From contig PGXY01000003.1 of NCBI GenBank assembly GCA_002839375.1, positions 157,863-221,862 on the forward strand: a DNA stretch of 64,000 nucleotides, read 5' to 3'. A model generated the notes under the pieces. That model saw only the letters and a program-made list of their open reading frames with translations, was not told the origin of the DNA and searched no databases. Numbering within the stretch: the stretch's first letter is position 1; the number at the start of each line of letters is the position of its first letter. Below, piece after piece: positions 50,056 to 59,463 of this stretch. Origin of the DNA: Spirochaetae bacterium HGW-Spirochaetae-1 (lineage in GTDB: Bacteria > Spirochaetota > UBA4802 > UBA5550). The position numbers and the translations under genes were made by a program.

Positions 50056-51930
50056 ATGAATAAAATTTTTCAAAAATTGAAACGTAGTAGAATAATTAAC
50101 ATGATTTTCTTCCTTATCATTTCCTGCCCCATATTATTATTCGCTGGCAGTTATGGTCCAATTAATAAATCAAAGACTGCAAACAGGAATAATCCAATTA
50201 TTATATCAGTAAGTATGTCCAGAGCAAATGGAATTGCTCCTTTGTCTGTATTTTTTGATGCGACAGGAACTTCAGGTCTTGCTAATGATGGTTTTTTTTC
50301 AAATAATGCAGCATATATGGATGCTACTTTTGCCTGGGATTTTGATGCAGATAATAATGATCCGTCAGGTAAAAATGAAAAAGCCAGCGGGTTTTTAGCC
50401 GGTCATGTCTTTGAAAAAACCGGTACATACCGGGTCCGCTTAACTGTTTATGATGCTGCCGGAAGGACAGCATTCAAAGATATTAAAGTTACAGTTCCCG
50501 CTTTTAGCGGAACGACTTATTATGTAGCTAGTGATGGGAGTGACTCAAACAATGGGTTAACCATGGATACTCCTTTTTTAACACCTGGTCATGCCTTGTC
50601 ATCATTTATTCTCGGTGCTAATGTTAGAGTCTTATTTAAAAATGGAGATACTTTTACTATATCTAAACAAGTTACGATATCAAATGAAACTGGACCAATA
50701 ATTATTGGAGCATATATTGATCCAAAAAATTCATCATCAAATAAACCTATTATACATACAAGCGCTGTTGATTCTGATTGGGCAACAATTTATTTTTCAA
50801 AGTGTAGCGATATTCGAATAATGGATATAGCAACCAGGGCAATAGCAGAAAGCAGCGAAGGCCCACGTTATCCTTTTGGAATAACATGGAATAATCGTTG
50901 TACCAATATGCTCAAATATCGAACTGAAGAATTTCAAAATGGCGGTATAGCCATGTCTCCTAATGGAACGTACACTACTATTGCTGAATGTAAATTTCAC
51001 AATACTACACAAACGGGGTATACATCGAATACAGAAGGCGATAATGATGGAAATGCCATTATTGGAAACTGGGTATATGATAAGAATGTTGTTGATAAAT
51101 CAAATGAAGAACACATTTTTCGTTTGCAAGGCGGCAGCCGTTATTTTATTGCAAACAATACTTTTGGTCCGAATATTTTAGTGAATTATGATGCAACCAC
51201 CATAAGAGGAAATTCAGAAAAAGTCGTTATTTATAAAAACAGGATGGAAGGCTGGATACAGGCCTTCTGGCCGCAAAACCGAAATTCTGCTAGAGAATAC
51301 CAACATCATTGTATAATGGACTCCAATTTAATTATCGGTCAGGGTTTGTATGCTAATGATCGACAAATGGCAATTGCAATACGTGCAAAAGATATTGTTA
51401 TAAGGAATAATATTATTTTTAATTATCAATTTGGAGTAGGTATTGATAACGACAGGGTTGTTGGTCCTTCTCAGAGAATAAAAGTATATAACAATACCTT
51501 TATAAACCCAACTGCTAAAGATACCTTTAATAGTATATTTGTGGACACTGCCTGTTCCAATATTGATATTAAAAATAATTTAATGTTAGACCTTGCTACG
51601 GGAACTTCTCTCACTTTTCTGGACCTTAGGTCAGGTTCTACTTTTAATGGAAAATCAAATAATAATATGTTTTTTGGGAGTAGTTGGAAGAGAAATCCTA
51701 ATTTATTTGATGGGAAGACTCTAGCAACCTGGCAATCTTCTACCGGCAATGATAAAAACAGTTCCATTGCAGACCCTCAGTTTTTAAGTACAGCTTATAA
51801 TAACGCAAATTTCTGTAAACCTCGAGCCGGCAGTCCGGTTATAAATGCTGGTGAATTCACTTCTAATGCCCTTGATTTTTACGGCAAATTAAGGGATAGT
51901 TACCACGATATTGGCGCTTGCGAGTATTAA
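50056..51930 (+). CDS. Exported PKD + beta-helix protein, choice-of-anchor Q type (copy 2)
   Basis: The 624-residue paralogue of the preceding gene has the same order: signal peptide, PKD (about 45-155), beta-helix and terminal DIGACEY. Identity is high throughout, and nearly exact at DNA level in a block encoding RLQGGSRYFIANNTFGPNIL and the following 60 residues. This points to recent duplication or gene conversion. AAGGGG precedes the ATG. AT-rich codon use. Confidence 0.83.
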   Translation: MNKIFQKLKRSRIINMIFFLIISCPILLFAGSYGPINKSKTANRNNPIIISVSMSRANGIAPLSVFFDATGTSGLANDGFFSNNAAYMDATFAWDFDADNNDPSGKNEKASGFLAGHVFEKTGTYRVRLTVYDAAGRTAFKDIKVTVPAFSGTTYYVASDGSDSNNGLTMDTPFLTPGHALSSFILGANVRVLFKNGDTFTISKQVTISNETGPIIIGAYIDPKNSSSNKPIIHTSAVDSDWATIYFSKCSDIRIMDIATRAIAESSEGPRYPFGITWNNRCTNMLKYRTEEFQNGGIAMSPNGTYTTIAECKFHNTTQTGYTSNTEGDNDGNAIIGNWVYDKNVVDKSNEEHIFRLQGGSRYFIANNTFGPNILVNYDATTIRGNSEKVVIYKNRMEGWIQAFWPQNRNSAREYQHHCIMDSNLIIGQGLYANDRQMAIAIRAKDIVIRNNIIFNYQFGVGIDNDRVVGPSQRIKVYNNTFINPTAKDTFNSIFVDTACSNIDIKNNLMLDLATGTSLTFLDLRSGSTFNGKSNNNMFFGSSWKRNPNLFDGKTLATWQSSTGNDKNSSIADPQFLSTAYNNANFCKPRAGSPVINAGEFTSNALDFYGKLRDSYHDIGACEY

Positions 51931-52103
51931 TAACAGGCAGGACCATAAAATAATCTCATATATAATTGATGAATTTTCTAAAGTTTATTAGATATAAGGA
52001 ATTTATATTGAATAAAAAATGCTTAGATTCAACAATTAAGTGTGACCTTTCTTTAAAAAAAATGTTCTGTGGGTGTTGAAAAATCAAGCCGTTTCCGAGG
52101 GTA

Positions 52104-52388
52104 TCAGAATTCAGGGGTACCCTCTCCCCGAAATAGGGATTGACCAGCTCGGATATGCACCTCCCGCATGGGCATTAAACCATGTTCGATTTCAACAAAT
52201 ACCGGTTCTTCCGATTGTTTTCCCGTTTGCGTCCCCATAAGTTTCGTTTCCCAGTTCGCGAACGATGAAAAGGAGATGTTGTTGCGACGGCAGTATTCCG
52301 TCTGACTCATACCGCTCACTTCCCAGCTTACCACATGGCTACGCCAGTATTCCCGGTCGCGTCTCTGGTATTTTCTTTTGTCCTGCAT
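52104..52388 (-). CDS. Orphan IS66-type accessory protein TnpA-like
   Basis: The 94-residue protein with RDREYWRSHVVSWEVSGMSQ, then TEYCRRNNISFSSFANWETK, matches the IS66 family accessory protein TnpA (helix-turn-helix; the role in transposition is unclear). The start at 52388 has GGAGG upstream; a longer frame from 52427 is unlikely. No TnpB or TnpC (transposase) follows, so this is a remnant or a domesticated copy. It separates the beta-helix genes from the flippase. Confidence 0.75.
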   Translation of the reverse strand: MQDKRKYQRRDREYWRSHVVSWEVSGMSQTEYCRRNNISFSSFANWETKLMGTQTGKQSEEPVFVEIEHGLMPMREVHIRAGQSLFRGEGTPEF

Positions 52389-52423
52389 ACGGTTCCTCCA
52401 TTTTTCAAAATAGAGGAACCGTA
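52388..52423. promoter_or_regulatory. 11-bp perfect hairpin over the start region of the TnpA-like gene
   Basis: TACGGTTCCTC (52388-52398) and GAGGAACCGTA (52413-52423) are perfect inverted copies with a 14-nt loop. In the minus-strand transcript this hairpin sequesters the GGAGG site and the first base of the start codon. It also lies at the 3' end of the upstream flippase gene and could act on that mRNA. Confidence 0.55.
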
Positions 52424-52440
52424 GCATGCTGCTTCGATTT

Positions 52441-53943
52441 TTACAAGGTGGGGTTGTTTAAACGGTTATGTAAGGTTTCATCGCGAAATGGATTTTTCCC
52501 CTCTAAAATCCGATATGCTATTGCTGAAATAGCGACAAAAATGATTCCTGATAGAACAGCAAAGGGAATATTGTATAAATATTCACTACTTAAATAAGGA
52601 CGGAGTATAAAGTAGACAATGTAACAAAAGCAAGAAGTAACAACAGCCTGAAGCCAGGCGTTAAGTATGATTTTAGTTGAAAAATTAAATCTGAATTTCA
52701 ATAAAATGCATTCCACAATTGTCACAAAAACAAAAACTAAAGCAACAGTAGCGGAACCACCGTTAAGACCTCCGTAGTGAATAGAAAAAGGTAACAAAAT
52801 AACAAGTAGCACTAAGCCGCAGAAGTAGGCTATTGTTTCAAAGATTGGACGTCCCATAGCAAAAAAAGTTATTCCGGTAACTGACGATATCGTGCGAATG
52901 ATCCCAGCTAGTCCAATCCAAAACATGGAAATACAAGAGGGCTGGTAACGTGGATCATATAAAAGTCGAATAATATCTTGAGCAAATAAGGAAAGAGCCA
53001 TTGAAAGCGGGACCATTATTGCGATGAGTAATGTTATTGTCCTGCGGTAAATTCTCTGCACTCTCTCCAAGTCAGACTGAACAGAACTAACAGCTGCCAT
53101 ATACGATTGCGACAGCATTTGAACGCAAAAAGTAGCCAACAAACCGCCTAAATTATGTCCAATATTATAAAATGATACGTCATCCATTCCCAGCAATTTC
53201 CCCATCATTAATACACCCATCTGATTGACAAGCACTGTTATCATGGTATTCAAAATTATCTGTTTGCCGAAGTGTATCAATTCGCGCCCTACAGCTTTAT
53301 TCCATGTGAATGAAGGCCTGTATTTAACAACAAGGTAAGATGCAAACACTTTCAAAATATTCGAAACAATATAGCCAATTGCCAATGCATACACAGATCC
53401 CATTGCTATGGCTAAGACAATAGTAGTAATCAAACCTATTACTTGAGTAGAAATCTCCATCATCACCTGTTTTTCAACCTGAAACTTCTTGACAAGTAAA
53501 GGTAAAGCTGGATTTAAAAAACCATAAACAATTTGGCTGGAGGCCATTATAAGAAGAATCCATGTTAGCTGAGGCTCCTTATAAAACAGTGCCGCAGGCC
53601 AGGCAAGTGCGGAAACCACAAACCACAAAATAATCCCCCGGACAATACTTACTATCCAGGATGTATCTAAAAATTCTTTTTCAGCGCCACGGGGATTCTG
53701 AATGACAGCGAGAGAAACACCCGTATCAGCAAATAAAGAGATCATCATGATTACGACATTGGCAATTGCTATCATTCCGAACGCTTCAGGAAATAAAATT
53801 CGGGTAAGAACCAGATTCCCTGCGATCCTAATAACATTTCCGGCACCCTTACCAGCAATACTCCAAAAGGCTGCCCGGATAGTATTAAACTTCAGTGAAT
53901 AGGTATCGTATTTAAATAGTTTTCTTATTATTTCCAGATTCAT
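52441..53943 (-). CDS. Wzx-like polysaccharide flippase
   Basis: The 500-residue protein has 12-14 hydrophobic helices of the polysaccharide biosynthesis/MATE-like superfamily (AAFWSIAGKGAGNVIRIAGN, FPEAFGMIAIANVV). It most resembles the lipopolysaccharide flippase group (WzxC/TuaB type). It would move lipid-linked repeat units across the inner membrane. GGAG lies 8 nt before the ATG. No Wzy polymerase is evident in the window. Confidence 0.88.
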   Translation of the reverse strand: MNLEIIRKLFKYDTYSLKFNTIRAAFWSIAGKGAGNVIRIAGNLVLTRILFPEAFGMIAIANVVIMMISLFADTGVSLAVIQNPRGAEKEFLDTSWIVSIVRGIILWFVVSALAWPAALFYKEPQLTWILLIMASSQIVYGFLNPALPLLVKKFQVEKQVMMEISTQVIGLITTIVLAIAMGSVYALAIGYIVSNILKVFASYLVVKYRPSFTWNKAVGRELIHFGKQIILNTMITVLVNQMGVLMMGKLLGMDDVSFYNIGHNLGGLLATFCVQMLSQSYMAAVSSVQSDLERVQRIYRRTITLLIAIMVPLSMALSLFAQDIIRLLYDPRYQPSCISMFWIGLAGIIRTISSVTGITFFAMGRPIFETIAYFCGLVLLVILLPFSIHYGGLNGGSATVALVFVFVTIVECILLKFRFNFSTKIILNAWLQAVVTSCFCYIVYFILRPYLSSEYLYNIPFAVLSGIIFVAISAIAYRILEGKNPFRDETLHNRLNNPTL

Positions 53944-54266
53944 TTGTTACTCCGGTATGATCAAGTGTCACGTGGAAACGGTTTGTGATTGGAAGGACAA
54001 ATAGAAGAATCTCAAAAAAAAGCAAAGCATTTTCTTGTATTCAGCATATTCAGAAAAGCTGTATCTATCAAAACAAATCATATTTAATATTGCTTCGATT
54101 TCCCTTATTGAATAGCGTGTCTTTTTCGAGCTCCTCACGCATCTTAAATATTTTTAAGTTTATATATCATATCCCTGCAGTAAACTGCTCTCAAGGCTTC
54201 TGATTATAATTGGTTTAAAATACATTCTCATAGGCCAACAATGTCGAAACATTCGTTTTTAATAGA
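53944..54266. other. 323-bp gap, no gene seen
   Basis: AT-rich spacer between the ATP-grasp gene and the flippase gene, both on the minus strand. It holds a plus-strand frame (53985-54203) with no ribosome-binding site or recognisable protein features. The flippase promoter is presumably here, but no clear -35/-10 pair stands out. Confidence 0.6.
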
Positions 54267-55388
54267 TCAGGTTTTACGAAAACGACGACGAATATCCTCA
54301 ATTAGCTCAGGAAGTGGATCAGCCCAAAGATATTGAGCCCATTTTTTAAGACTTCCTTGTTTAATGCTTATGCCTCGACCTGTTATCTTTCTAACTAAAG
54401 CCGCCAATGATATTGGCAAATATGGACAATCACCAACGACAGGTAGTGACGGAATAATTGATTGTTTGGTGAATATCTGGATACCAAGATATGGAAAATT
54501 CAACCCCATTGCGGTTGAATAATCAAGAGACCCCCAAAAGCGAGGATTAAATTCAATAAATTTTACTCGACCATCTTTATCATCAATCCTCAGATCGATA
54601 TGTCCAACTCCGGTGTATTTAGAGCGCTGAATCAATTCTCTACAAATTGCTGCAACATCTTCATTGACTAAGTACCGGATTAAACCTTTTTGAGAGTTGA
54701 TTCTTTGCTGAATGCTCCAGGCGATTATATTCCCATCCTCTGACAAAACATTATAATCAATGTCCTGTCCATCGATATATTCCTGGGCAAGAATTGGCAA
54801 CCTATTTTTATTTTTAAGCTCTTGTATAGCCGATTTAAAAGCAGAGAAGTTATCTATCTTTTGAATACCAATACTGCCGGCACCAATTAGTGGTTTAAGC
54901 AGAACAGGAAACCCTAATTTTTTCAGATCAAAGTCTTCAACCTTTGATATCAACTGGTATTCAGGTTGTGGAAGATTAAACTGATTTAATAATTCTGCAA
55001 AATTCCATTTATCATGAAGTTTATCAAAGAGATTCAAATCCGGCCCTGGATACACCCTTGCTCCCTTCAATTGATTCCTGCATTTGATCAACATTCGAGT
55101 TGTATCCCCATCAGTGCCTATCAGCACATCAATTTTCTTTTTCCTAACAAAAGAATTGACTTTTTGAAAAAACTGATCATCACCTTCTTCCAGAAATTTT
55201 CTTTTTGTAAAAAAGCCTACATGGCAGTGTTTAGAAAATAGATGCATTGCGAAACGATCATGGCCTACAACATAACACTTAATTCCAACACTGCTTAAGG
55301 CTCTGATAACATGCAGGGCTTGCTGTGAATGAAGGGTAAATATCAACACACGTTGAATTTTTGCGTCCGAGTTGGTGTAGCCTTCCAT
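54267..55388 (-). CDS. ATP-grasp family ligase
   Basis: The 373-residue protein has an N-terminal Rossmann-like part (RVLIFTLHSQQALHVIRALS), then the ATP-grasp fold: KLHDKWNFAELLNQF, FPVLLKPLIGAGSIGI (ATP-binding Lys), and FIEFNPRFWGS with Mg-binding Glu/Asn. ATP-grasp enzymes join a carboxylate to an amine, thiol or hydroxyl through an acyl-phosphate. Here it may ligate an amino acid to a sugar or carrier. The start is ATG 55388 with GGAG upstream. The substrate is unknown. Confidence 0.85.
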   Translation of the reverse strand: MEGYTNSDAKIQRVLIFTLHSQQALHVIRALSSVGIKCYVVGHDRFAMHLFSKHCHVGFFTKRKFLEEGDDQFFQKVNSFVRKKKIDVLIGTDGDTTRMLIKCRNQLKGARVYPGPDLNLFDKLHDKWNFAELLNQFNLPQPEYQLISKVEDFDLKKLGFPVLLKPLIGAGSIGIQKIDNFSAFKSAIQELKNKNRLPILAQEYIDGQDIDYNVLSEDGNIIAWSIQQRINSQKGLIRYLVNEDVAAICRELIQRSKYTGVGHIDLRIDDKDGRVKFIEFNPRFWGSLDYSTAMGLNFPYLGIQIFTKQSIIPSLPVVGDCPYLPISLAALVRKITGRGISIKQGSLKKWAQYLWADPLPELIEDIRRRFRKT

Positions 55389-55644
55389 AATGTGCTCCAA
55401 TTATTCTTGTTATACTTATATATATTCATTATAGTAATCTGGAACTATCATATTTTTCTTATTTTTCTTCTACTCCTTTATTTAGAAGAAAAACATACCA
55501 AAAAAGTAAAGTCAATAAAAATTACATTTCTGAAATCATGAAATATTTTCCCCCCAAACACATTAATTATCGTTTCATTCTTAATCTCCTGTATTATATA
55601 CTTTATTTTTGCAAGAGATTTTCCCTCAATCAGTGGTACTTCTT

Positions 55645-55653
55645 GGGGGGGGG
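55645..55653. repeat. G9 homopolymer in intergenic gap
   Basis: Nine G residues in the AT-rich 435-bp gap 55389-55823 between the GT2 and ATP-grasp genes. No gene is seen in the gap. A second tract lies 230 bp away inside the GT2 gene. It could vary in length. Confidence 0.8.
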
Positions 55654-55823
55654 CAGGTCACTGATAATAGGAACATCGATTGCTGCAATCAATTTAATCC
55701 ACAACACATTATGAAGATTTTATATAAGTGTACGCCTTATACAAAAACAATCATTCAAAACTATAACTATTTCTTTTTAAGAACAAGGAAACTTTCCAAT
55801 AAGTCGTGTATTTTCAAACAAGA

Positions 55824-56564
55824 CTATTTTTTTATAAGAACTTTCATTGTCTCAATAATTGTTTTCTTAAAAGGCATCTTGCTCTCCCCCCCCTTGAAAT
55901 CATAACGCAGGCAAAAGGGCACTTCTAAAAATGTTGCTCCGTTTTTTGCGCATACCGTTAACAGTTCGACCATACAGGCAAAGCTGCGCGCTGTAAGCTG
56001 AACCGGTCCAACCTTTTGAACGATCCTGGACGAATAAGCCCTGAAACCACAGGAATAATCACGTATATTTTCGATTCGGCCGAACATCCTGAACAAAATA
56101 GACATGCCAAAGGAAAGCATCTGCCGGAATTTCGTAACCCCCATTATCATGCTTCCTGTTTGATAACGTGATGCAACTACCACATCGTAACCCTCCCTGA
56201 GTTTAGAAAACATTGGGAAAAAGGTAAGCGGATTGTGAGAATTATCTCCATCAAGAAGTCCAATTCCCAATACATCTTTATCACTCACATACTTCTGCGC
56301 ATCCTTAAATGTTGTTTCCAGGACGCCAACAAGCCCTTTATTAGGATCATGCCTAATCATCGTCACAAAATCATGCTTCTTGATGAAAGACTGGGCATGC
56401 TCAGCCGTGTTATCCGTGCTTTTATCGTCTACCACTATGGCATGTACATCAATACCTATGCCAGTGGAGCAGTTTCTCAACTCCTGTATGTTCTCAAGAA
56501 GGGGAATGATATTCTCCTCTTCATTGTAACAGGGTATATAAATGTAGAACTTTTTCAATTTCAT
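55824..56564 (-). CDS. Glycosyltransferase family 2 (dolichyl-phosphate-mannose synthase-like)
   Basis: The 246-residue GT-A enzyme has YIYIPCYNEEENIIPLLENI, VDDKSTDNTAEHA, LLDGDNSHNP (the DxD site) and YSCGFRAYSSRIV, as in DPM1-like enzymes that make polyprenyl-phosphate sugars. The start at 56564 has GGGAG 6 nt upstream; the frame opens at 56630. The neighbouring GT39-like gene would use such a polyprenyl-phosphate sugar, so the pair makes sense. The coding strand contains a G8 tract about 20 codons from the end. Confidence 0.87.
   Translation of the reverse strand: MKLKKFYIYIPCYNEEENIIPLLENIQELRNCSTGIGIDVHAIVVDDKSTDNTAEHAQSFIKKHDFVTMIRHDPNKGLVGVLETTFKDAQKYVSDKDVLGIGLLDGDNSHNPLTFFPMFSKLREGYDVVVASRYQTGSMIMGVTKFRQMLSFGMSILFRMFGRIENIRDYSCGFRAYSSRIVQKVGPVQLTARSFACMVELLTVCAKNGATFLEVPFCLRYDFKGGESKMPFKKTIIETMKVLIKK
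55886..55893 (-). repeat. G8 tract inside the GT2 gene
   Basis: Eight G on the coding strand encode the Lys-Gly-Gly stretch FKGGESK. Loss of one G would replace the last 20 residues with about 15 others before a stop. A possible slipped-strand site. Confidence 0.7.
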
Positions 56565-56616
56565 ATTCTTCTCCCTTATTGTAGTGCCGCTGATATTTTT
56601 CTTGTTAGATACAACA

Positions 56617-58191
56617 TTACTTTTTTTCATAAATTTTCATGTCCGTTTGAAAATAAGATATAAATATCTGGCTGGTATTTAAGTTCCACTTTCCGGATTT
56701 CTCCAGAATTTCCTGGTAAGTACTGTCAGCAAGTGGCTTTTCCCCATTTTTTATCCGATCTGCGATATCCGAGGCACCGATAGCCTCTGTTCGAAGCAGC
56801 ATAATATATGCTGAATTGATTTCAGAAATGCTTGCTTCATTTTTTAATTCAGGAAATTTTTTTAACAGATGGCGGGAATTTTCACTGGGCATCAGCATAT
56901 ACTGGCTGATTTTTGATTCATAGGTGTATTGAATCGGAAAACAAACCGCTGCATTTCCTTCATGAATAACTGCCACATTTTCAGGCCCGAGTTTCTGTAT
57001 GTATTTATCGATCGAAGAAAAGCGGGAGTGAGAAAAATAAAAACCATTCACAACAAACTGAGAAGCGGCAAAAACACTGGCTCCTACAAGCAATATAACC
57101 GCTGCCACCTTAAGTATTCCGGAAAAACGGAATGTAACGGTCAACGAGGATGAAAGAAGAATCATAAGCCCGGGTATGATCCAGAGGTTGTAACGGGTCT
57201 CAGTGACCAGAGGCGAAACAAAAATTCTGCCAAGAACTATTACCATAAAACCTCCGATCAAAGCCGTCAATATGGCATCTCTTTGTCTGTTCTCACTCCC
57301 CCTCCTTAATAGAGAGAGAATTAATAGTGTCAAGAATCCAAGTGTGGCTGATATGACAGCGAAAATTGAAACTGAGGTTGTTGGATGAGCAACCTGGCGA
57401 TAGAGCAGTCTCACTATTGCACGAATATTGCCTTCATCTGTCCCGCCTACCTTGCTCCCGAGATTGCCAAACATCGTGAGCAAAAATGGCACAAGACCTG
57501 CAGCAGAAACTCCAACCAATGCTATTGCTATAAATACAGGTTTTAAAGATTTCCCCTCTTTCCAGACTTCTGCAAGAACTGCCAGCAGTAAACTCCCTGC
57601 CAAGAGCAGGCCAAAAAAATGCGAGTACGTTGCAAGAATTGAAACTACTATGATGCCTGTCAACCACCTGTTTTGATTCTTTTGAGATTGATCGAAATAA
57701 CGTACGAGGCAGTAAAAGCCGCAGGCCGATAGCAATAACAAGCAGGGGTATACGCGTATATTCACAGCCTGCTCTACTACATTGGGAGATAAGGCAAATA
57801 AAAAACCTGCCAGCAGTCCAGATTTGAATCCAAAGGCGATTCTTGCCGTCTCAAAAACCACGACAACAGCAATGCTGACAACAACCAATGCAAAGCTTCG
57901 CATTGACAGTTCGGTCAATCCGAATATGGACGCCCAGAGCATCTGCAGCCAGTAACCCACTGGTGGTGCATTATCGGGTGGAACATTAAAGTGGTGAAAT
58001 TTCCCCGTCAGCCATCCAATTATTTCGATAGGACCCAGGGTCAAACCACTGAGAACAGTTGTTTCATCAGTCCATAACGATTCGCGAGGCAAAAACAAAA
58101 CTGCAGGGACCAGGAGTGCGAGAACTGGCAGAATTGCCCCTGTAAGCGGAAATCGAACAAAGAAGGAACTGATTGTCGTGAACTTGTTCAT
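56617..58191 (-). CDS. GT39/ArnT-like membrane glycosyltransferase
   Basis: The 524-residue polytopic protein has the GT39 hallmark WTDETT near residue 40 (acidic pair D42/E43) and the FALSPNVVEQAVNIRVY lumenal motif. About 10 hydrophobic helices and a C-terminal soluble part follow. Such enzymes use polyprenyl-phosphate sugars as donors in the periplasm. The GT2 downstream (DPM1-like) would provide the donor. Start at 58191 rather than GTG 58209. It lies 24 nt after the wecB stop. Confidence 0.82.
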   Translation of the reverse strand: MNKFTTISSFFVRFPLTGAILPVLALLVPAVLFLPRESLWTDETTVLSGLTLGPIEIIGWLTGKFHHFNVPPDNAPPVGYWLQMLWASIFGLTELSMRSFALVVVSIAVVVVFETARIAFGFKSGLLAGFLFALSPNVVEQAVNIRVYPCLLLLSACGFYCLVRYFDQSQKNQNRWLTGIIVVSILATYSHFFGLLLAGSLLLAVLAEVWKEGKSLKPVFIAIALVGVSAAGLVPFLLTMFGNLGSKVGGTDEGNIRAIVRLLYRQVAHPTTSVSIFAVISATLGFLTLLILSLLRRGSENRQRDAILTALIGGFMVIVLGRIFVSPLVTETRYNLWIIPGLMILLSSSLTVTFRFSGILKVAAVILLVGASVFAASQFVVNGFYFSHSRFSSIDKYIQKLGPENVAVIHEGNAAVCFPIQYTYESKISQYMLMPSENSRHLLKKFPELKNEASISEINSAYIMLLRTEAIGASDIADRIKNGEKPLADSTYQEILEKSGKWNLNTSQIFISYFQTDMKIYEKK

Positions 58192-58214
58192 ATCCTTTTT
58201 CCCAGACACAGTTA

Positions 58215-59345
58215 TTACCGGGAACCTATTTCCGATACAATTACATCAATGATACGTTCGCTTGCTTTTCCATCGCCATAGGGATTGACACCATTTGCCA
58301 TTGAGGAATAGGCCGCCGAATCAGTCAGCAACCTATTGGCTTCATTTACAATATTATCGCGGGAAGTTCCCACGAGCCTTGCCAGTCCTGATTCGATGGC
58401 CTCGGGACGTTCCGTTGTATCGCGGGTCACCAATACGGGCTTATGAAGAGAAGGGGCTTCCTCCTGGATGCCGCCGGAATCGGTAATAATAAAAAAGCAA
58501 TGGTCCATCAGCGATACAAAGGACAGGTATTCGACCGGTTCGATTAGAAAAACTCTCTCCTCATCTTTAAGTATTTCATTGACGGGTTTCCGTACATTGG
58601 GGTTGAGATGAACTGGGTAAACAATAACAACATCATTGTGACTCCTGGCTATATCGCGCAAAGCCAGACAGAATTGTTCAAAAGGTTTCCCAAAGCTTTC
58701 CCGCCTGTGCCCCGTAACTAAAATCATACGTTTATTTTGGATAGTGCCAAGATCGAATCCATTAATTAGGGTTTTGCTCCTGTCTATTTTTTCCCGGCTG
58801 AGCAGCAAGGCATCGACAATTGTATTGCCGGTGATATGAATGTGTGATTCGGGAATTTTCTCTTCTATTAAATTTTGAGCGGCTCGTTTTGTAGGCGCAA
58901 AACACCATTTACAGATAGGATCGGTTAAACGGCGATTTATCTCTTCCGGCCACGGGGCATCAAAATTATATGTTCGGAGCCCTGCTTCAACATGGCCGAC
59001 GGGAATCTTTTCATAATTCGCAGCAAGGGCGGCAAACAGGCACGTTGCCGTATCTCCATGAACAAGAACAACATCGGGCTTAACTCTTGCCAGCGCCTCC
59101 TGTACTTTAACGATCAATCGGGCCGATAATTCCGGCAGCGTCTGGTTTGCCTGCATAATATTCAGGTCAATGTCAGGTTCGATCGCAAATATTGCCAGTG
59201 TCTCGTCGAGCATCTGACGGTGCTGGGCAGTTGCTATCAGAATTACTTCTATCCGGCTATCAGCTTTCATTTTTAAATATACCGGCGCCATTTTTATTGC
59301 TTCCGGACGGGTTCCGATAACTATCGCGATCTTTAATTTATTCAT
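58215..59345 (-). CDS. wecB: UDP-N-acetylglucosamine 2-epimerase
   Basis: The 376-residue non-hydrolysing WecB interconverts UDP-GlcNAc and UDP-ManNAc. Motifs are GTRPEAIKMAPV, VHGDTATCLF, HVEAGLRTYNFDAPWPEEIN and TDSGGIQEEAP. GGAG lies about 12 nt before the ATG. It supplies ManNAc-type sugars for the polymer and is co-directional with the GT39-like gene. Confidence 0.94.
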   Translation of the reverse strand: MNKLKIAIVIGTRPEAIKMAPVYLKMKADSRIEVILIATAQHRQMLDETLAIFAIEPDIDLNIMQANQTLPELSARLIVKVQEALARVKPDVVLVHGDTATCLFAALAANYEKIPVGHVEAGLRTYNFDAPWPEEINRRLTDPICKWCFAPTKRAAQNLIEEKIPESHIHITGNTIVDALLLSREKIDRSKTLINGFDLGTIQNKRMILVTGHRRESFGKPFEQFCLALRDIARSHNDVVIVYPVHLNPNVRKPVNEILKDEERVFLIEPVEYLSFVSLMDHCFFIITDSGGIQEEAPSLHKPVLVTRDTTERPEAIESGLARLVGTSRDNIVNEANRLLTDSAAYSSMANGVNPYGDGKASERIIDVIVSEIGSR

Positions 59346-59463
59346 TTTAAATATAATCTCCAGGGATAAAACATCATTGCATTATTTATTTCGTATGTTT
59401 TCTATACATATAACAAAAGGTTTCAATTCTTGCTCATCACTCCTTGCAGTCAAGGGCTTTTTA

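Noticed and set aside
53985-54203. 72-residue frame in the gap before the flippase
   Set aside because: No ribosome-binding site, no domain, biased AT-rich composition.
55609-55905. 98-residue plus-strand frame spanning the G9 tract
   Set aside because: It overlaps the 3' end of the GT2 gene in antisense and shows no protein features.
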